Position numbers and translations under genes: made by a program. 64,000 nt of DNA. Origin: Candidatus Cryptobacteroides faecipullorum. Lineage in GTDB: Bacteria > Bacteroidota > Bacteroidia > Bacteroidales > UBA932. The stretch is from the NCBI GenBank assembly GCA_017694885.1, contig JADIMH010000065.1, forward strand, positions 1 through 64,000, written 5' to 3'. The notes beneath the pieces are model-generated. The model saw nothing but the letters and a program-made list of their open reading frames with translations. It was not told where the DNA came from and searched no databases. Shown in pieces: positions 36,284 to 46,017 of the stretch. Numbering within the stretch: position 1 is the stretch's first letter; each line of letters starts with the position of its first letter.

Positions 36284-38605
36284 TCAATCAACACCTATTT
36301 CATCTACAAAAAGGAAAGCCTTGCGTCCGGCTCCCGGATGCCAGGCCGGGAGTTCGGGAGTACATTTGCCGACGATGCGGACATATCTGGCAGGGGTTTC
36401 AGCAAATGATATCTCATATTTGTGAGGGACATTGTTCTTCGAGCCTTTTTCCAGCACAGGGAACCGGGCGGAGCCAGCCTTCCTGAAAGACTTTCCGTCT
36501 TCAGAGACATAGACCTCAAGGCCGGTAAGGCCGAAAATGAAATCTCCAGGCACGAGCATGGTATTGACGAAAGCAGTAGAAACCGTCTGATCGGACAACA
36601 GGTCGAAAGTCACGTCAAGATCCTGTCCGTAAATTCCGAGATATCTTCCGGAACGGTAACTGTCATCCCCGAACAGGCCGTCATTCATGATGGAAGCGCC
36701 TTTATAAGTGAACTGGGGGTCAGGCTCGCAGGAAAGTTCTATCGGACACATTGTAACCTTATTGGCCTTAAGGGTTTCGCTTACGGTCTCCGAATTCCTG
36801 CCGTTTCTAACCGCCACTGCCTTTATCACTGTCTCTCCGGATACGGTGAACGGTCCGGCATACTTTTCCGATGCAGATGAAGGGTCCGTGCCGTCAAGCG
36901 TATAATATACTGCAGCACCGTCAAATGTAGAAAGCGTGACTACCGCCTTGCCGGCTTCTCCTGAAGGAGCCAGGTCGATTACCGGATTTTCTATATCAGG
37001 CCTGTAATGCAGGCCCATAAGACGGTAAAGGTCCAGCTGGTGACGCAGCCTTGCGAGAAAATCCCCGAGATTCCTTCCGGAAGGGTCGGACCACTGGAGT
37101 TCGCTGAGCGCATCAATCCGGGGCATCATCTGCCACTCCATCTTGGTGCTGTCTTTGGTCCACTCAGTCCAGATGCAGGCCTGGACTCCGATAATGTTTT
37201 TCTTCTGTTCATCGGTAAGCTTGTCCGAAACAGGGTTGAAGTCATATACCCGCTGCACGCTCGAGACTCCTTTCAGACGGTTATACCCGGGATTGCTGAA
37301 ATACAGATGGCTTATAGGGCAGACGATGGTCTTGTGTCCGAGCCGTGCCGAACGTATGGAAGCATCCTCTCCCGTCCATGCCATTACAGTTACCGAAGTA
37401 TCGGGGTCGCCGTCGAGGATTTCATCCCATGCGAGCATCTTGCGTCCTCTCGATTCGATTTCCTTTTTCACTTCTCCCATGAACCACACCTGCAGCTGAT
37501 TCTCTTTAGTATGCTCCGGAGTATCTTTCAGGCCGAGCTCCCTGATCCTGGCCTGGCATACCGGACATTCTTTCCAGCGGGCTTTCGGACACTCGTCTCC
37601 GCCGATATGTATATATTCGGACGGGAAAATGTCCATAATCTCGGAAAGGACATCCTTTGCGAACTGCAGTGTCTGCTCTTTTCCCCCGCACAGGACTTCC
37701 TTGAATACGCCGAAACGGGTCTGGACTTCATATGGGCCGCCGGTACATCCGAGCTCGGGATATGCCGCCAGGGCCGCCATCATATGTCCCGGCATGTCCA
37801 CTTCAGGAATGACGGTTATGAAGCGCTCGGCTGCATAACGGACTATCTCCCTGGCCTCTTCCTGCGTATAGAATCCGCTGACCGGCACACCGTCGTATTT
37901 GCCGGATCCCGGTGCGGTGATCGTTTCCTTGCGGACAGATCCTATCTCGGTAAGTTTAGGGTATTTCTTGATCTCGATGCGCCATCCCTGGTCTTCGGTC
38001 AGATGCCAGTGGAAGTAATTGATGTTGTGCAGGGCCATCACATCGATAAGTTCTTTCAGATAATCGACAGAGAAGAAATGTCTGCCGACATCCACCATGA
38101 AGCCCCTGTAGCCGAATCTCGGGAAATCATACACCGATCCGGCAGGAACGGCAGGGCGCCCCCCTGTTTCTACAGTTATCGGCAGAGCCTTGTGGATAGT
38201 CTGCACGCCATAGAAAACGGCCGCTTCGCTCTGTCCTTCCACCGTTATCCGGTTTTCTGAAACATCAAGCCTGTACCCGTCTTTCTCCGGTATCGACTGA
38301 TCTATGCTTAAAATTATGGAATGTTTCCCCGGAGTATCGGAAAGCCTTACCTTTACGCCGGTCACTTCCTCAATATATGAAGCAAGGAATTCCGCTGTTC
38401 TGGCAAGCTTTTCATTATCTGCAGGATAGACAATCTCCGTCGAACGTGTTACTGCAAACGGAGCAGCGTCCTCCTTCTCTATCAGTACCTGTGGCTTCGG
38501 AATGACATCGAGGTCGCCGGTCACAGTGCCGCCATTTCCTGAACAGGAAAACAATACCGCAAGGAAAGCCCCTGCGGCCGCAATTCTGAGATGGGTTAAA
38601 TTCAT
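36284..38605 (-). CDS. GH20 beta-N-acetylhexosaminidase lipoprotein with C-terminal chitobiase-C and discoidin-like regions
   Basis: YFHWHLTEDQGWRIEIKKYPKLTEIGS; EYIHIGGDECPKARW catalytic Asp-Glu; VYYTLDGTDPSSASEKY (CHB_HEX_C-like). Confidence 0.94.
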   Translation of the reverse strand: MNLTHLRIAAAGAFLAVLFSCSGNGGTVTGDLDVIPKPQVLIEKEDAAPFAVTRSTEIVYPADNEKLARTAEFLASYIEEVTGVKVRLSDTPGKHSIILSIDQSIPEKDGYRLDVSENRITVEGQSEAAVFYGVQTIHKALPITVETGGRPAVPAGSVYDFPRFGYRGFMVDVGRHFFSVDYLKELIDVMALHNINYFHWHLTEDQGWRIEIKKYPKLTEIGSVRKETITAPGSGKYDGVPVSGFYTQEEAREIVRYAAERFITVIPEVDMPGHMMAALAAYPELGCTGGPYEVQTRFGVFKEVLCGGKEQTLQFAKDVLSEIMDIFPSEYIHIGGDECPKARWKECPVCQARIRELGLKDTPEHTKENQLQVWFMGEVKKEIESRGRKMLAWDEILDGDPDTSVTVMAWTGEDASIRSARLGHKTIVCPISHLYFSNPGYNRLKGVSSVQRVYDFNPVSDKLTDEQKKNIIGVQACIWTEWTKDSTKMEWQMMPRIDALSELQWSDPSGRNLGDFLARLRHQLDLYRLMGLHYRPDIENPVIDLAPSGEAGKAVVTLSTFDGAAVYYTLDGTDPSSASEKYAGPFTVSGETVIKAVAVRNGRNSETVSETLKANKVTMCPIELSCEPDPQFTYKGASIMNDGLFGDDSYRSGRYLGIYGQDLDVTFDLLSDQTVSTAFVNTMLVPGDFIFGLTGLEVYVSEDGKSFRKAGSARFPVLEKGSKNNVPHKYEISFAETPARYVRIVGKCTPELPAWHPGAGRKAFLFVDEIGVD

Positions 38606-38668
38606 ATCTGAAAAATTATATGGTTAGTCTACAGGCAAAGGTAAGAATAAAACTAACAATAGCAATAA

Positions 38669-38701
38669 GGCCTGTTCCCGGAAATCTCCGGCAAACAGGC
38701 C
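38669..38701 (-). terminator. hairpin downstream of the carboxyltransferase-like gene
   Basis: GGCCTGTT...AACAGGCC dyad between the two minus-strand genes; weak U-tract. Confidence 0.45.
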
Positions 38702-38728
38702 TGAAACGATATCCTTTTTATTCAAGGA

Positions 38729-40510
38729 TTATTCTACAAATGCTATTATTTCACCTTTGGCCACCATATCGCCCTGCTTTGAGCATACTGCGACAATACG
38801 GCCGTCGACTGCAGGAACCACCTCTTCCATTCCATAGTATGTCTGGATATAGCTCATGGCCTGGCCCGCCTTGACTTCCGTGCCGACAACAGGAGCCGTC
38901 GAAGCGTCATCTACATCGACCTGCCACAGCAGCTGTCCTTTTACAGGAGCCTGGACAGGGGTAGCCTTCGGATATTTCTCCGCAATCTTCTCTACATCGT
39001 ATTTCGGCATTTCCACTACCGGACGGACAATCACTATCGGAGCACCTGCCTTTTCCTTTGCTGCTTCAAGGTCCTTCTTGAAACGCTCTTTGGCTATGCC
39101 GCTCTTGTAGTCACGGTACTGGCGCTCATGCATAGCGAACTCGAACAGTTCCTCATCATCCTCTCCGGTATCCCAGCCTTCTTCCTTCATCATCTGACGG
39201 TACTTGTCAAGTTCGTTCGGGAATGCATCCTGAGGGTTGCCGGTATAGAATTCGAGACCTTTGGTCTTCGCGAGTTCCACGATTTCAGGAGCAAGCTCGC
39301 CAGGCAGTTTTCCCATCTTGCCGAGAATCATATTCCAGGTATCCTTGTCGATCGTAGACCATCTCGGCTGTCCCTTGAGTATGTTCATAAGGTTCATCAG
39401 GGCAGTATTCTTCACATACTGGCTGAACGGTGTAACAAGCGGAGGATAGCCCAGACGAGGCCATACATACTCCACCTCCTGGAACAGCATCACCATCAGT
39501 TCGTCAAGAGACATCTCTTTCTTGCCCTGGGCGCGCAAGGAAGCGTTGATTGCGCCATGGAATCCTTTCAGGTCCGCCATCATCGATCCCATCATGCCGC
39601 CCGGAAGGCCGCATCCTACGAGCAGGGAGCTCATATGGGAGTTGTTCGGATCGATCCAGTACCCGAGGAATTCGTCCATGAACTTCTGGGTCAGACGGCG
39701 TACCTCCATGTAGGCGTTCATATTGAGGTCCTTTACCTTGAAACCGTCAGCCTTCATCATCTCGCGGATGGTTATTACATCCGGATGCACTTTTCCCCAT
39801 GAAAGCGGCTCTACCGCCACATCGAGGTAGTCGGCGCCGGCCCTTGCCACCTCAAGCATTGAGGCAGGAGAAAAACCGGGACCCGTATGTCCGTGATACT
39901 GTACCTTGATATGAGGGTATTTCTTCTTGATGGAAGAAGTGAGTTTGCCCAGGAATGTAGGACGTCCGATACCTGCCATATCCTTGAGACAGATCTCATC
40001 GCACCCGTATTCCACTACCTTGTCCACTATACCCATATAGTATTCGACCGTATGGATAGGAGAATTGGTTATGGAAAGGGCCACCTGGGAAATCATTCCG
40101 CCCTTCTTCGCGTATTCTACGGAAAGGCGCAGGTTCCTGTGGTCGTTAAGGCCGCAGAACGAACGGGAGATGTTGGTGCCCTGCTTGCACTTTACCTTAT
40201 ACATAAGTTCGCGGACATCAGCAGGTACAGGATTCATCCTGAGTGCGTTGAGTCCGCGTTCAAGCATGTGTGTCTGTATTCCGACCTTGTTGAATGGAGC
40301 AGTCCACTCACGTACGGCCTTGTTAGGGTTCTCTCCGAACAGGAGGTTGACCTGTTCGAATGCTCCACCATTGGTTTCAACCCTGTCGAAGCATCCCATG
40401 TCGATAATCGCAGGAGCTACCTCTTTAAGCTGGCTGACCGTAGGCACATACTTGCCTGAAGACTGCCACATGTCCCTGTAGACCAGGGAGAATTTTATTT
40501 CTCTTGCCAT
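38729..40510 (-). CDS. pyruvate carboxylase subunit B / oxaloacetate decarboxylase alpha-type carboxyltransferase with biotinyl-like C-terminal domain
   Basis: REIKFSLVYRDMWQSSGKYVP...QTHMLERGLNALRMNPVP...EICLKDMAGIGRPTFLGKL...VQYHGHTGPGF. Start corrected to MAREIKF. Biotinyl-like domain carries YYGMEE where a lysine motif is expected. Confidence 0.88.
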   Translation of the reverse strand: MAREIKFSLVYRDMWQSSGKYVPTVSQLKEVAPAIIDMGCFDRVETNGGAFEQVNLLFGENPNKAVREWTAPFNKVGIQTHMLERGLNALRMNPVPADVRELMYKVKCKQGTNISRSFCGLNDHRNLRLSVEYAKKGGMISQVALSITNSPIHTVEYYMGIVDKVVEYGCDEICLKDMAGIGRPTFLGKLTSSIKKKYPHIKVQYHGHTGPGFSPASMLEVARAGADYLDVAVEPLSWGKVHPDVITIREMMKADGFKVKDLNMNAYMEVRRLTQKFMDEFLGYWIDPNNSHMSSLLVGCGLPGGMMGSMMADLKGFHGAINASLRAQGKKEMSLDELMVMLFQEVEYVWPRLGYPPLVTPFSQYVKNTALMNLMNILKGQPRWSTIDKDTWNMILGKMGKLPGELAPEIVELAKTKGLEFYTGNPQDAFPNELDKYRQMMKEEGWDTGEDDEELFEFAMHERQYRDYKSGIAKERFKKDLEAAKEKAGAPIVIVRPVVEMPKYDVEKIAEKYPKATPVQAPVKGQLLWQVDVDDASTAPVVGTEVKAGQAMSYIQTYYGMEEVVPAVDGRIVAVCSKQGDMVAKGEIIAFVE

Positions 40511-40558
40511 AAATAAGATATTATCAATCTGTTCAGCCTGCAAATATAATGGTTTTTA

Positions 40559-41413
40559 TCAAACATTCATCCTTATAGGAGAGAGAAGTCTGTATATCCA
40601 TGCCAGCACAGGGTCGGGAAGGACTCTTACCACAGGCTTGAAAATATGGTTCAGAAGACCTGGCATTGTACCTTTACGTCTTTTGAATGTGGCTTTCAGG
40701 GCCTTTTCCACCGCCGTTTCCGCCGGTACCATTATCCGCAGGGCCCGTGCCAGTTTCCGGTATGAAGGCTTCAGGTTGAAAAGCGGGGTATCCACTGCGC
40801 CGAAATATGCGTTGGTCACACTCACTCCGGTTCCGCGGCATTCCACTCTCAGTGCGCGTGAAAAATCTTTTACGAAGCGCTTGGTAGAGGCATACATCCC
40901 GAGCCCGGGCCACGGGATCCATGCGGCAAGGGACGAGACATTGAGTACGTAGCCGCATCCGCGTTTACGCATGTCCGGAACATACGCCCGGCAAAGCAGC
41001 AGCGGCGTATAATCATGCACCATGACCATTCTGGCAAGGGCTGCGGGAGATGTCTCGGCTATTTCCTGATAGTAGAAAAGTCCGGCGTTGTTTATCAGCA
41101 CTTCGATATCGCATCCGTGCTGTCCGGTAAACGCATAGACTTTCTCGGCGGCGTCCTGCCTGGAAAGGTCCTGTACCAAAGGCAGGACCTTAAAAGAAGA
41201 CTTGTACGGAATCCTCCAGTCCGACAGAGAGGCGACCTGCTCCCTCAACTCATCGGCGGTTTTTTCCAGCCTGTCCGCACTGATGTCAACTATTACAAGG
41301 CTGTACCCCATCATGGCAAGCCTTCCGGCATATAGTTTCCCCATTCCGGAGGCGGCTCCGGTGACAAGGGCAAAGGCTTGATACTCTTTAAAATTCTGAC
41401 TGTCTATTTTCAT
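40559..41413 (-). CDS. short-chain dehydrogenase/reductase (SDR)
   Basis: ALVTGAASGMGKLYAGRLAMMGYSLVIVDIS...VLINNAGLFYYQEI...MYASTKRFVKDFSRAL. Confidence 0.9.
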   Translation of the reverse strand: MKIDSQNFKEYQAFALVTGAASGMGKLYAGRLAMMGYSLVIVDISADRLEKTADELREQVASLSDWRIPYKSSFKVLPLVQDLSRQDAAEKVYAFTGQHGCDIEVLINNAGLFYYQEIAETSPAALARMVMVHDYTPLLLCRAYVPDMRKRGCGYVLNVSSLAAWIPWPGLGMYASTKRFVKDFSRALRVECRGTGVSVTNAYFGAVDTPLFNLKPSYRKLARALRIMVPAETAVEKALKATFKRRKGTMPGLLNHIFKPVVRVLPDPVLAWIYRLLSPIRMNV

Positions 41414-41459
41414 AACCGTATCAGAAACTCGTATTCTAAATTTGAATTGTTCAATTTTA

Positions 41460-41491
41460 TTTGGCGCAAGGGCAAAATATTCCTAATTTTG
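41460..41491 (+). promoter_or_regulatory. promoter (TTTG-N20-TAATTTTG) for the Fur-family gene
   Basis: TTTG 41460-41463 and TAATTTTG 41484-41491; supports translation start at 41513. Confidence 0.6.
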
Positions 41492-41512
41492 CGCAATTCG
41501 AGCTGCAAATAT

Positions 41513-41971
41513 ATGACCAATTCCAGAAATACGAATATAGAAACGTTCAAAACCAGCCTGAAAAGACATGGGCTGAAAGCCACTCCCCAGAGGCTTGCCG
41601 TTCACGAAGCCATGATGAAGCTCGGACATGCCTCTGCGGACATGGTCACTGAAGAGATCCGGAAAAACGGGACTACGAAAGTAACGGTCGCCTCAGTCTA
41701 CAACATCCTTTCAAACCTCGCCCTGCTGGGAATATACGACCACAGGCTGAGCGCCAACAACAAGATGTACTTCGATGTCAACACCTTCAGGCACCTTCAC
41801 ATCTATGATTGCGAGAACCACGAGTTCAAGGATATAATAGACGATGACCTGCTGGCTCTGGTAGAAAAACACCTTGTCCGCAGAAAATTCAAAGGCTACA
41901 GGATTGAAGACATCGACATCCAGCTGATAGGAAGGCCTACCAGAAAAAAATCCAAAAGCGTCTCGGCATGA
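41513..41971 (+). CDS. Fur-family transcriptional regulator lacking CxxC structural-zinc motifs
   Basis: LKRHGLKATPQRLAVHEAMMKLGHASADMVTEEIRKNGTTKVTVASVYNILSNLALLGI; winged helix of Fur/PerR type. Confidence 0.87.
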   Translation: MTNSRNTNIETFKTSLKRHGLKATPQRLAVHEAMMKLGHASADMVTEEIRKNGTTKVTVASVYNILSNLALLGIYDHRLSANNKMYFDVNTFRHLHIYDCENHEFKDIIDDDLLALVEKHLVRRKFKGYRIEDIDIQLIGRPTRKKSKSVSA

Positions 41972-42750
41972 AAAGACATGTAATGATAACCGTGCAGGTT
42001 CTGATGGCCGCAGTACTGCTCCCCGCGCTTGAATCTTCTGCACAGTATTTCAATCCCAACGGTTTCCGTAATGACATTGAAGTGAGCGCAGGATTCCAGG
42101 GAGACTTCAGAAGCGGCGAAAATGTCGGTGCCAGAATAGACATCACCTGCGGACACTTCTATAATAACGGTATCGGATTCCGGGTCGGGGCATGTTATAT
42201 GCCTGAAAATGTCGGGATCAGACATTCCGCCGGAATTCCTCTCGCTTTCGCATGGCGCACCAGGATATGGGGATTCGAAGACCAGTACATCAATGCGGCG
42301 AGAAATGCCCTTGAAGCGGATACCGACCTTTTTGAAAGCCCTGATTACTACGATCCCTACTACGACCTTGGCAGAGAAGTGGCTGAAGATGCGGCATCCC
42401 GCTTCATCACCTTTCTCGCCAATCTGGTTTCCCGCATCGAACTGTATGGAGGACTTACGCCAGGATACATTTTCGGCGAGGACAACCTGCATTACGAAAG
42501 CCGGCCGGACATAAACCATGGAGAATACTACCCGACCGGAATAGTCGTACCGCACAGGTTCTTCCTGTCCGCCGACGCCGGCATCAGGCTGGTGATAAGG
42601 ATATGGAGGCTTTCGGTAAACATCACTCCTGCCGTACACTACTACCTGACGGACAACTTCAGGACTTACCACCCGATACTGAAAGAAGATTACTCCAGGC
42701 CGATACGCTGGCAGATGTCGCTCAACGGAGGAATAAGCCTGATGTTCTAA
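41968..42750 (+). CDS. hypothetical outer-membrane beta-barrel-like protein
   Basis: Signal peptide (LPALESSAQ) and alternating-strand pattern ending in SLNGGISLMF; 4-nt overlap with the Fur gene. Confidence 0.6.
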   Translation: MKRHVMITVQVLMAAVLLPALESSAQYFNPNGFRNDIEVSAGFQGDFRSGENVGARIDITCGHFYNNGIGFRVGACYMPENVGIRHSAGIPLAFAWRTRIWGFEDQYINAARNALEADTDLFESPDYYDPYYDLGREVAEDAASRFITFLANLVSRIELYGGLTPGYIFGEDNLHYESRPDINHGEYYPTGIVVPHRFFLSADAGIRLVIRIWRLSVNITPAVHYYLTDNFRTYHPILKEDYSRPIRWQMSLNGGISLMF

Positions 42751-42762
42751 CGCGAACCGGAA

Positions 42763-44046
42763 ATGAAAGTTCTGTGGCTATCATCCGCAAACACCCTTTC
42801 TGATGAGAAAGGAGACAGGGCATACAACGGGAAAGGCTGGATAGCCTCCCTGCAGGAGGCGGTCTGTTCCACAGGCAAGGACATTGGGCTTGCCGTGGCA
42901 TTCCTGTCATCGGAAGGGGACAGTCCCGTTTCCCGTCTGGACAAGGACGGGGTTACTTATTACCGGATCAGGAAAAGAAGTCCCGGCGGAGTGAAAAAAC
43001 TGATCGGAAACTGGACCGGGTTCTTTGCCGAGAATTATGATTCCGAAATCAAGCATATCGCAGATGACTTTTCTCCGGATATAATCCACCTTTTCGGATG
43101 CGAATCGAAACTGGCGTCCGCCATTGTCTCCATTTCCGGAATTCCGGTCATCACCCATATACAGGGCATCCTCAATGAATGTCTTGAATCTTTCTATCCG
43201 CCGCACATAAAGGACAGCGACTTCATCCTGCCGCAGACTTTCTTCAATGAAGCTGTCCTGATGAACGGGTTCATACACCTTCGGAAAGATTACATGAGAA
43301 GGGCCCGGACAGAAAAAAAGTATCTGTCCGCACTGAAGTTCGCCATGGGAAGGACAGACTGGGACAGACAGAAAACAAGTGAATACTCGAATGCAGAGTA
43401 CTTTCATGTAGATGAAGTACTTCGGGATGAGTTCTATGCCGCTGCCGGCTCATGGTCCGTCAGAGACGGAAACAGCGGAAAGCCAAGGGTACTTTCCACC
43501 ATTTCGGAAACCCCGTACAAAGGGCTTGACGTCATCATGGACTGTGCCCGTATTCTGAAATCGGAAGGAACCGATGTCGAATGGGATGTGGCGGGAATAC
43601 CGTCGGGATCCCATCTGGCCGAAGTTTTCGGACACAAATACGGAATAGACTGCGGCACTTACGGAATAAGGCTGTGCGGGGTCGCCACTCCGGCACAGCT
43701 GGTATCCCTTATGCTGGCTTCAGACATGTTCGTCCACCCGTCCTATATAGACAATTCACCCAACAGTGTATGCGAGGCCCAGATGACCGGCATGCCGGTC
43801 ATAGCATCCGCCACAGGAGGGGTGCCGACTCTCGTCCGGGACGGAGATACAGGCCTGCTGTTTCCACCCGGCGATGCTGACGCACTGGCAGGCAGGATAC
43901 TGCAGATTGCGGCTGCACCCCGCCTGGCCGTACGGCTTGGAAAACAGGCGGCTGAAACTGCAGCACGCAGGCACGACCGCACCCGCATAGTCTCAGACCT
44001 TATGGCCGTCTACAGGCAAAGCGTGGCCGATTATTCCAGAATCTGA
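42763..44046 (+). CDS. glycosyltransferase family 4 protein
   Basis: KPRVLSTISETPYKGLDVIMDCARIL...DMFVHPSYIDNSPNSVCEAQMTGMPVIASATGGVPTLVRDGDTGLLFPPGDADAL. Confidence 0.92.
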   Translation: MKVLWLSSANTLSDEKGDRAYNGKGWIASLQEAVCSTGKDIGLAVAFLSSEGDSPVSRLDKDGVTYYRIRKRSPGGVKKLIGNWTGFFAENYDSEIKHIADDFSPDIIHLFGCESKLASAIVSISGIPVITHIQGILNECLESFYPPHIKDSDFILPQTFFNEAVLMNGFIHLRKDYMRRARTEKKYLSALKFAMGRTDWDRQKTSEYSNAEYFHVDEVLRDEFYAAAGSWSVRDGNSGKPRVLSTISETPYKGLDVIMDCARILKSEGTDVEWDVAGIPSGSHLAEVFGHKYGIDCGTYGIRLCGVATPAQLVSLMLASDMFVHPSYIDNSPNSVCEAQMTGMPVIASATGGVPTLVRDGDTGLLFPPGDADALAGRILQIAAAPRLAVRLGKQAAETAARRHDRTRIVSDLMAVYRQSVADYSRI

Positions 44047-44477
44047 GCCGCGTGGTTCTTCGTATCCACTTTCTCGATTATCTTCTCGAGAGTGCCATCC
44101 TCAGAAAAAATGGAAGTCTTGCGCAAGGTTCCGACGGTAACCTTGCCGTACATTTTCTTTTCACCCCACGCTCCGAAAGCCTGGAGGATCTGCGTTGAAG
44201 GGTCTGCAAGCAAAGTGAAGGGAAGGGAATTCTTCAGGGCGAACTTCTTGTGGGAAGCCTCGCTGTCCTTGCTCACGCCGACCACATTATAGCCGGCTCC
44301 GACAAGAGCCCCATAGTTATCCCTCAGATTGCACGCCTCGGCAGTGCATCCCGGAGTATTGTCCTTCGGATAAAAATAAACGACTGTCTTCTTTCCCTTC
44401 AGGTCCGATGACCTGACGGTATTGCCGTCCTGATCGACTGCCTCGAACTCGGGCATTTTATCTCCTATTTCCAACAT
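44031..44477 (-). CDS. bcp: thioredoxin-dependent peroxiredoxin (BCP-type)
   Basis: MLEIGDKMPEFEAVDQDGNTVRSSDLKGKKTVVYFYPKDNTPGCTAEACNLRDNY; start corrected from track ORF. Confidence 0.94.
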   Translation of the reverse strand: MLEIGDKMPEFEAVDQDGNTVRSSDLKGKKTVVYFYPKDNTPGCTAEACNLRDNYGALVGAGYNVVGVSKDSEASHKKFALKNSLPFTLLADPSTQILQAFGAWGEKKMYGKVTVGTLRKTSIFSEDGTLEKIIEKVDTKNHAAQILE

Positions 44478-44520
44478 ATATTCAGATACTGTAGATATTT
44501 CAAAAACGGAACAGAGCCTT

Positions 44521-45174
44521 CTATTTCTTGTCCCCGTAAGCAAGATCCCCGGCATCGCCGAGTCCCGGGACTATGTACGAATGACTGGTAAGCTCTTCAT
44601 CGGCGGTAGCCATCCATAGTGTTACGCTTTCGGATGGAAGATGCTTCTGAAGATATTCTACGGCATACACACTGGAAACAGGGCATACAAGATGCGTATG
44701 CGACGGGGTACCTTCTTCCAGAAGTTTATTGTATGCCAGTTCCAGGGACGCTCCTGTCGCCAGCATCGTATCCGCCAGAATAAGCACCTTACCGTTCAGA
44801 TCGGGAGCCGTAACATATTCTATGTTTATATGGAAATCATCCCCTTTGTCGTATTTTCTGTATGCGGCGACAAATGCATTCTGGGCATTGTCAAAAAAAT
44901 CCAGGATACCTCTATGCAAAGGAAGTCCTGCCCTGAGGATAGTGGCGACGACGATCTGGTCATCATATGTGGGCACGTCTGCAATTCCCAACGGAGTCAC
45001 GACCTTTTTTTCAGAATAATGCAGCCGCTTGCTGATTTCATAGGCGAAAACCGCTCCGACACGCTCCAGATTCGCCCTGAAGCGCATGCTGTCTTTCTGC
45101 ACAGTCCGGTCCCTCATCTGGGCGATGAAACTGTTAAGAATAGAATTCTGTTCTCCAAGATTGATGATTTCCAT
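44521..45174 (-). CDS. upp: uracil phosphoribosyltransferase
   Basis: VVATILRAGLPLHRGILDFFDNAQNAFVAAYRKY...GKVLILADTMLATGASLELAYNKLLEEG; PRPP motif degenerate but family clear. Confidence 0.88.
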   Translation of the reverse strand: MEIINLGEQNSILNSFIAQMRDRTVQKDSMRFRANLERVGAVFAYEISKRLHYSEKKVVTPLGIADVPTYDDQIVVATILRAGLPLHRGILDFFDNAQNAFVAAYRKYDKGDDFHINIEYVTAPDLNGKVLILADTMLATGASLELAYNKLLEEGTPSHTHLVCPVSSVYAVEYLQKHLPSESVTLWMATADEELTSHSYIVPGLGDAGDLAYGDKK

Positions 45175-45214
45175 GATTATAGGCATTATTTGCGCTAATA
45201 TACGATATTTTCCG

Positions 45215-45919
45215 TCAGCGAACAACTTCTGTCCGCTCATCGGCGAAACTGTAGAAGCTGTCATCCGTTATGATTATATGGTCGACAAGCGAAATGTCAA
45301 ATGTCTCCGCCGCTTTTTTCAGTATTCCGGTCTGTTTTATGTCGCTGATTCCCGGCTGCGGGTTTCCTGAAGGATGGTTATGCACCAGGATGATTCCGCT
45401 GGCAAGTTTTTCCAGTGCATTCTTTATGATCATCCTGACATCTATCACAGTCGCAGACAAGCCTCCCGAACTGAGTCTTTCCTTGCCTATTATGTAATTC
45501 GCCCTGTTAAGGTATATGACCCAGCATTCCTCGTGTCCGAGACCTTTCATATGGTTAAGCATGTTCCTGTAGATCATTGACGGTCCGGTTATCGAGACCT
45601 TCTCGACACTGCTGGACTCGACTGCAAACCTGCGGCCGAGTTCAAAGGCAGCGATTATAGAAGCTGCCTTTCCCGGCCCCATCCCTTTTGTCCGGCACAT
45701 CTGTCCAGCCGTCATACCGGACAGGCAGACAAGGCTGTCTCCGGCAGATTTCAGCAGCTTCCGCGATATGTCCACGGCATTCTCGCTTCCGCAACCGGTC
45801 CTTATAAGAACTGCCGCCAGTTCAGCGTTGCTCAATGCACCGGCCCCTTTCCAGGCCATTTTCTCCCGCGGCCTGTCATCTGTTCCAAGTTCTTTTATCT
45901 TCATTATTTTTTCCGGCAA
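45215..45919 (-). CDS. radC: RadC/JAB-domain protein
   Basis: GALSNAELAAVLIRTGCGSENAVDISRKLL...GIILVHNHPSGNPQPGISDIKQT. Confidence 0.94.
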   Translation of the reverse strand: MPEKIMKIKELGTDDRPREKMAWKGAGALSNAELAAVLIRTGCGSENAVDISRKLLKSAGDSLVCLSGMTAGQMCRTKGMGPGKAASIIAAFELGRRFAVESSSVEKVSITGPSMIYRNMLNHMKGLGHEECWVIYLNRANYIIGKERLSSGGLSATVIDVRMIIKNALEKLASGIILVHNHPSGNPQPGISDIKQTGILKKAAETFDISLVDHIIITDDSFYSFADERTEVVR

Positions 45920-45939
45920 ATATACGCCTGAAACAAAAC

Positions 45940-45971
45940 ATCGTATCCAGGAGCAATGCCCGGGATACGAT
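45940..45971 (-). terminator. hairpin downstream of the MFS gene
   Basis: ATCGTATCC...GGATACGAT; followed on the minus strand by GTTTTGTTT. Confidence 0.55.
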
Positions 45972-46017
45972 ATTTTTCTTTTTCTTTATGTTTTTTTCAA
46001 ATCTTTAGGAAAAGGTC

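Noticed and set aside
37007-38260. 417-aa plus-strand ORF
   Set aside because: Fully antisense to the GH20 gene, whose catalytic motifs are clear.
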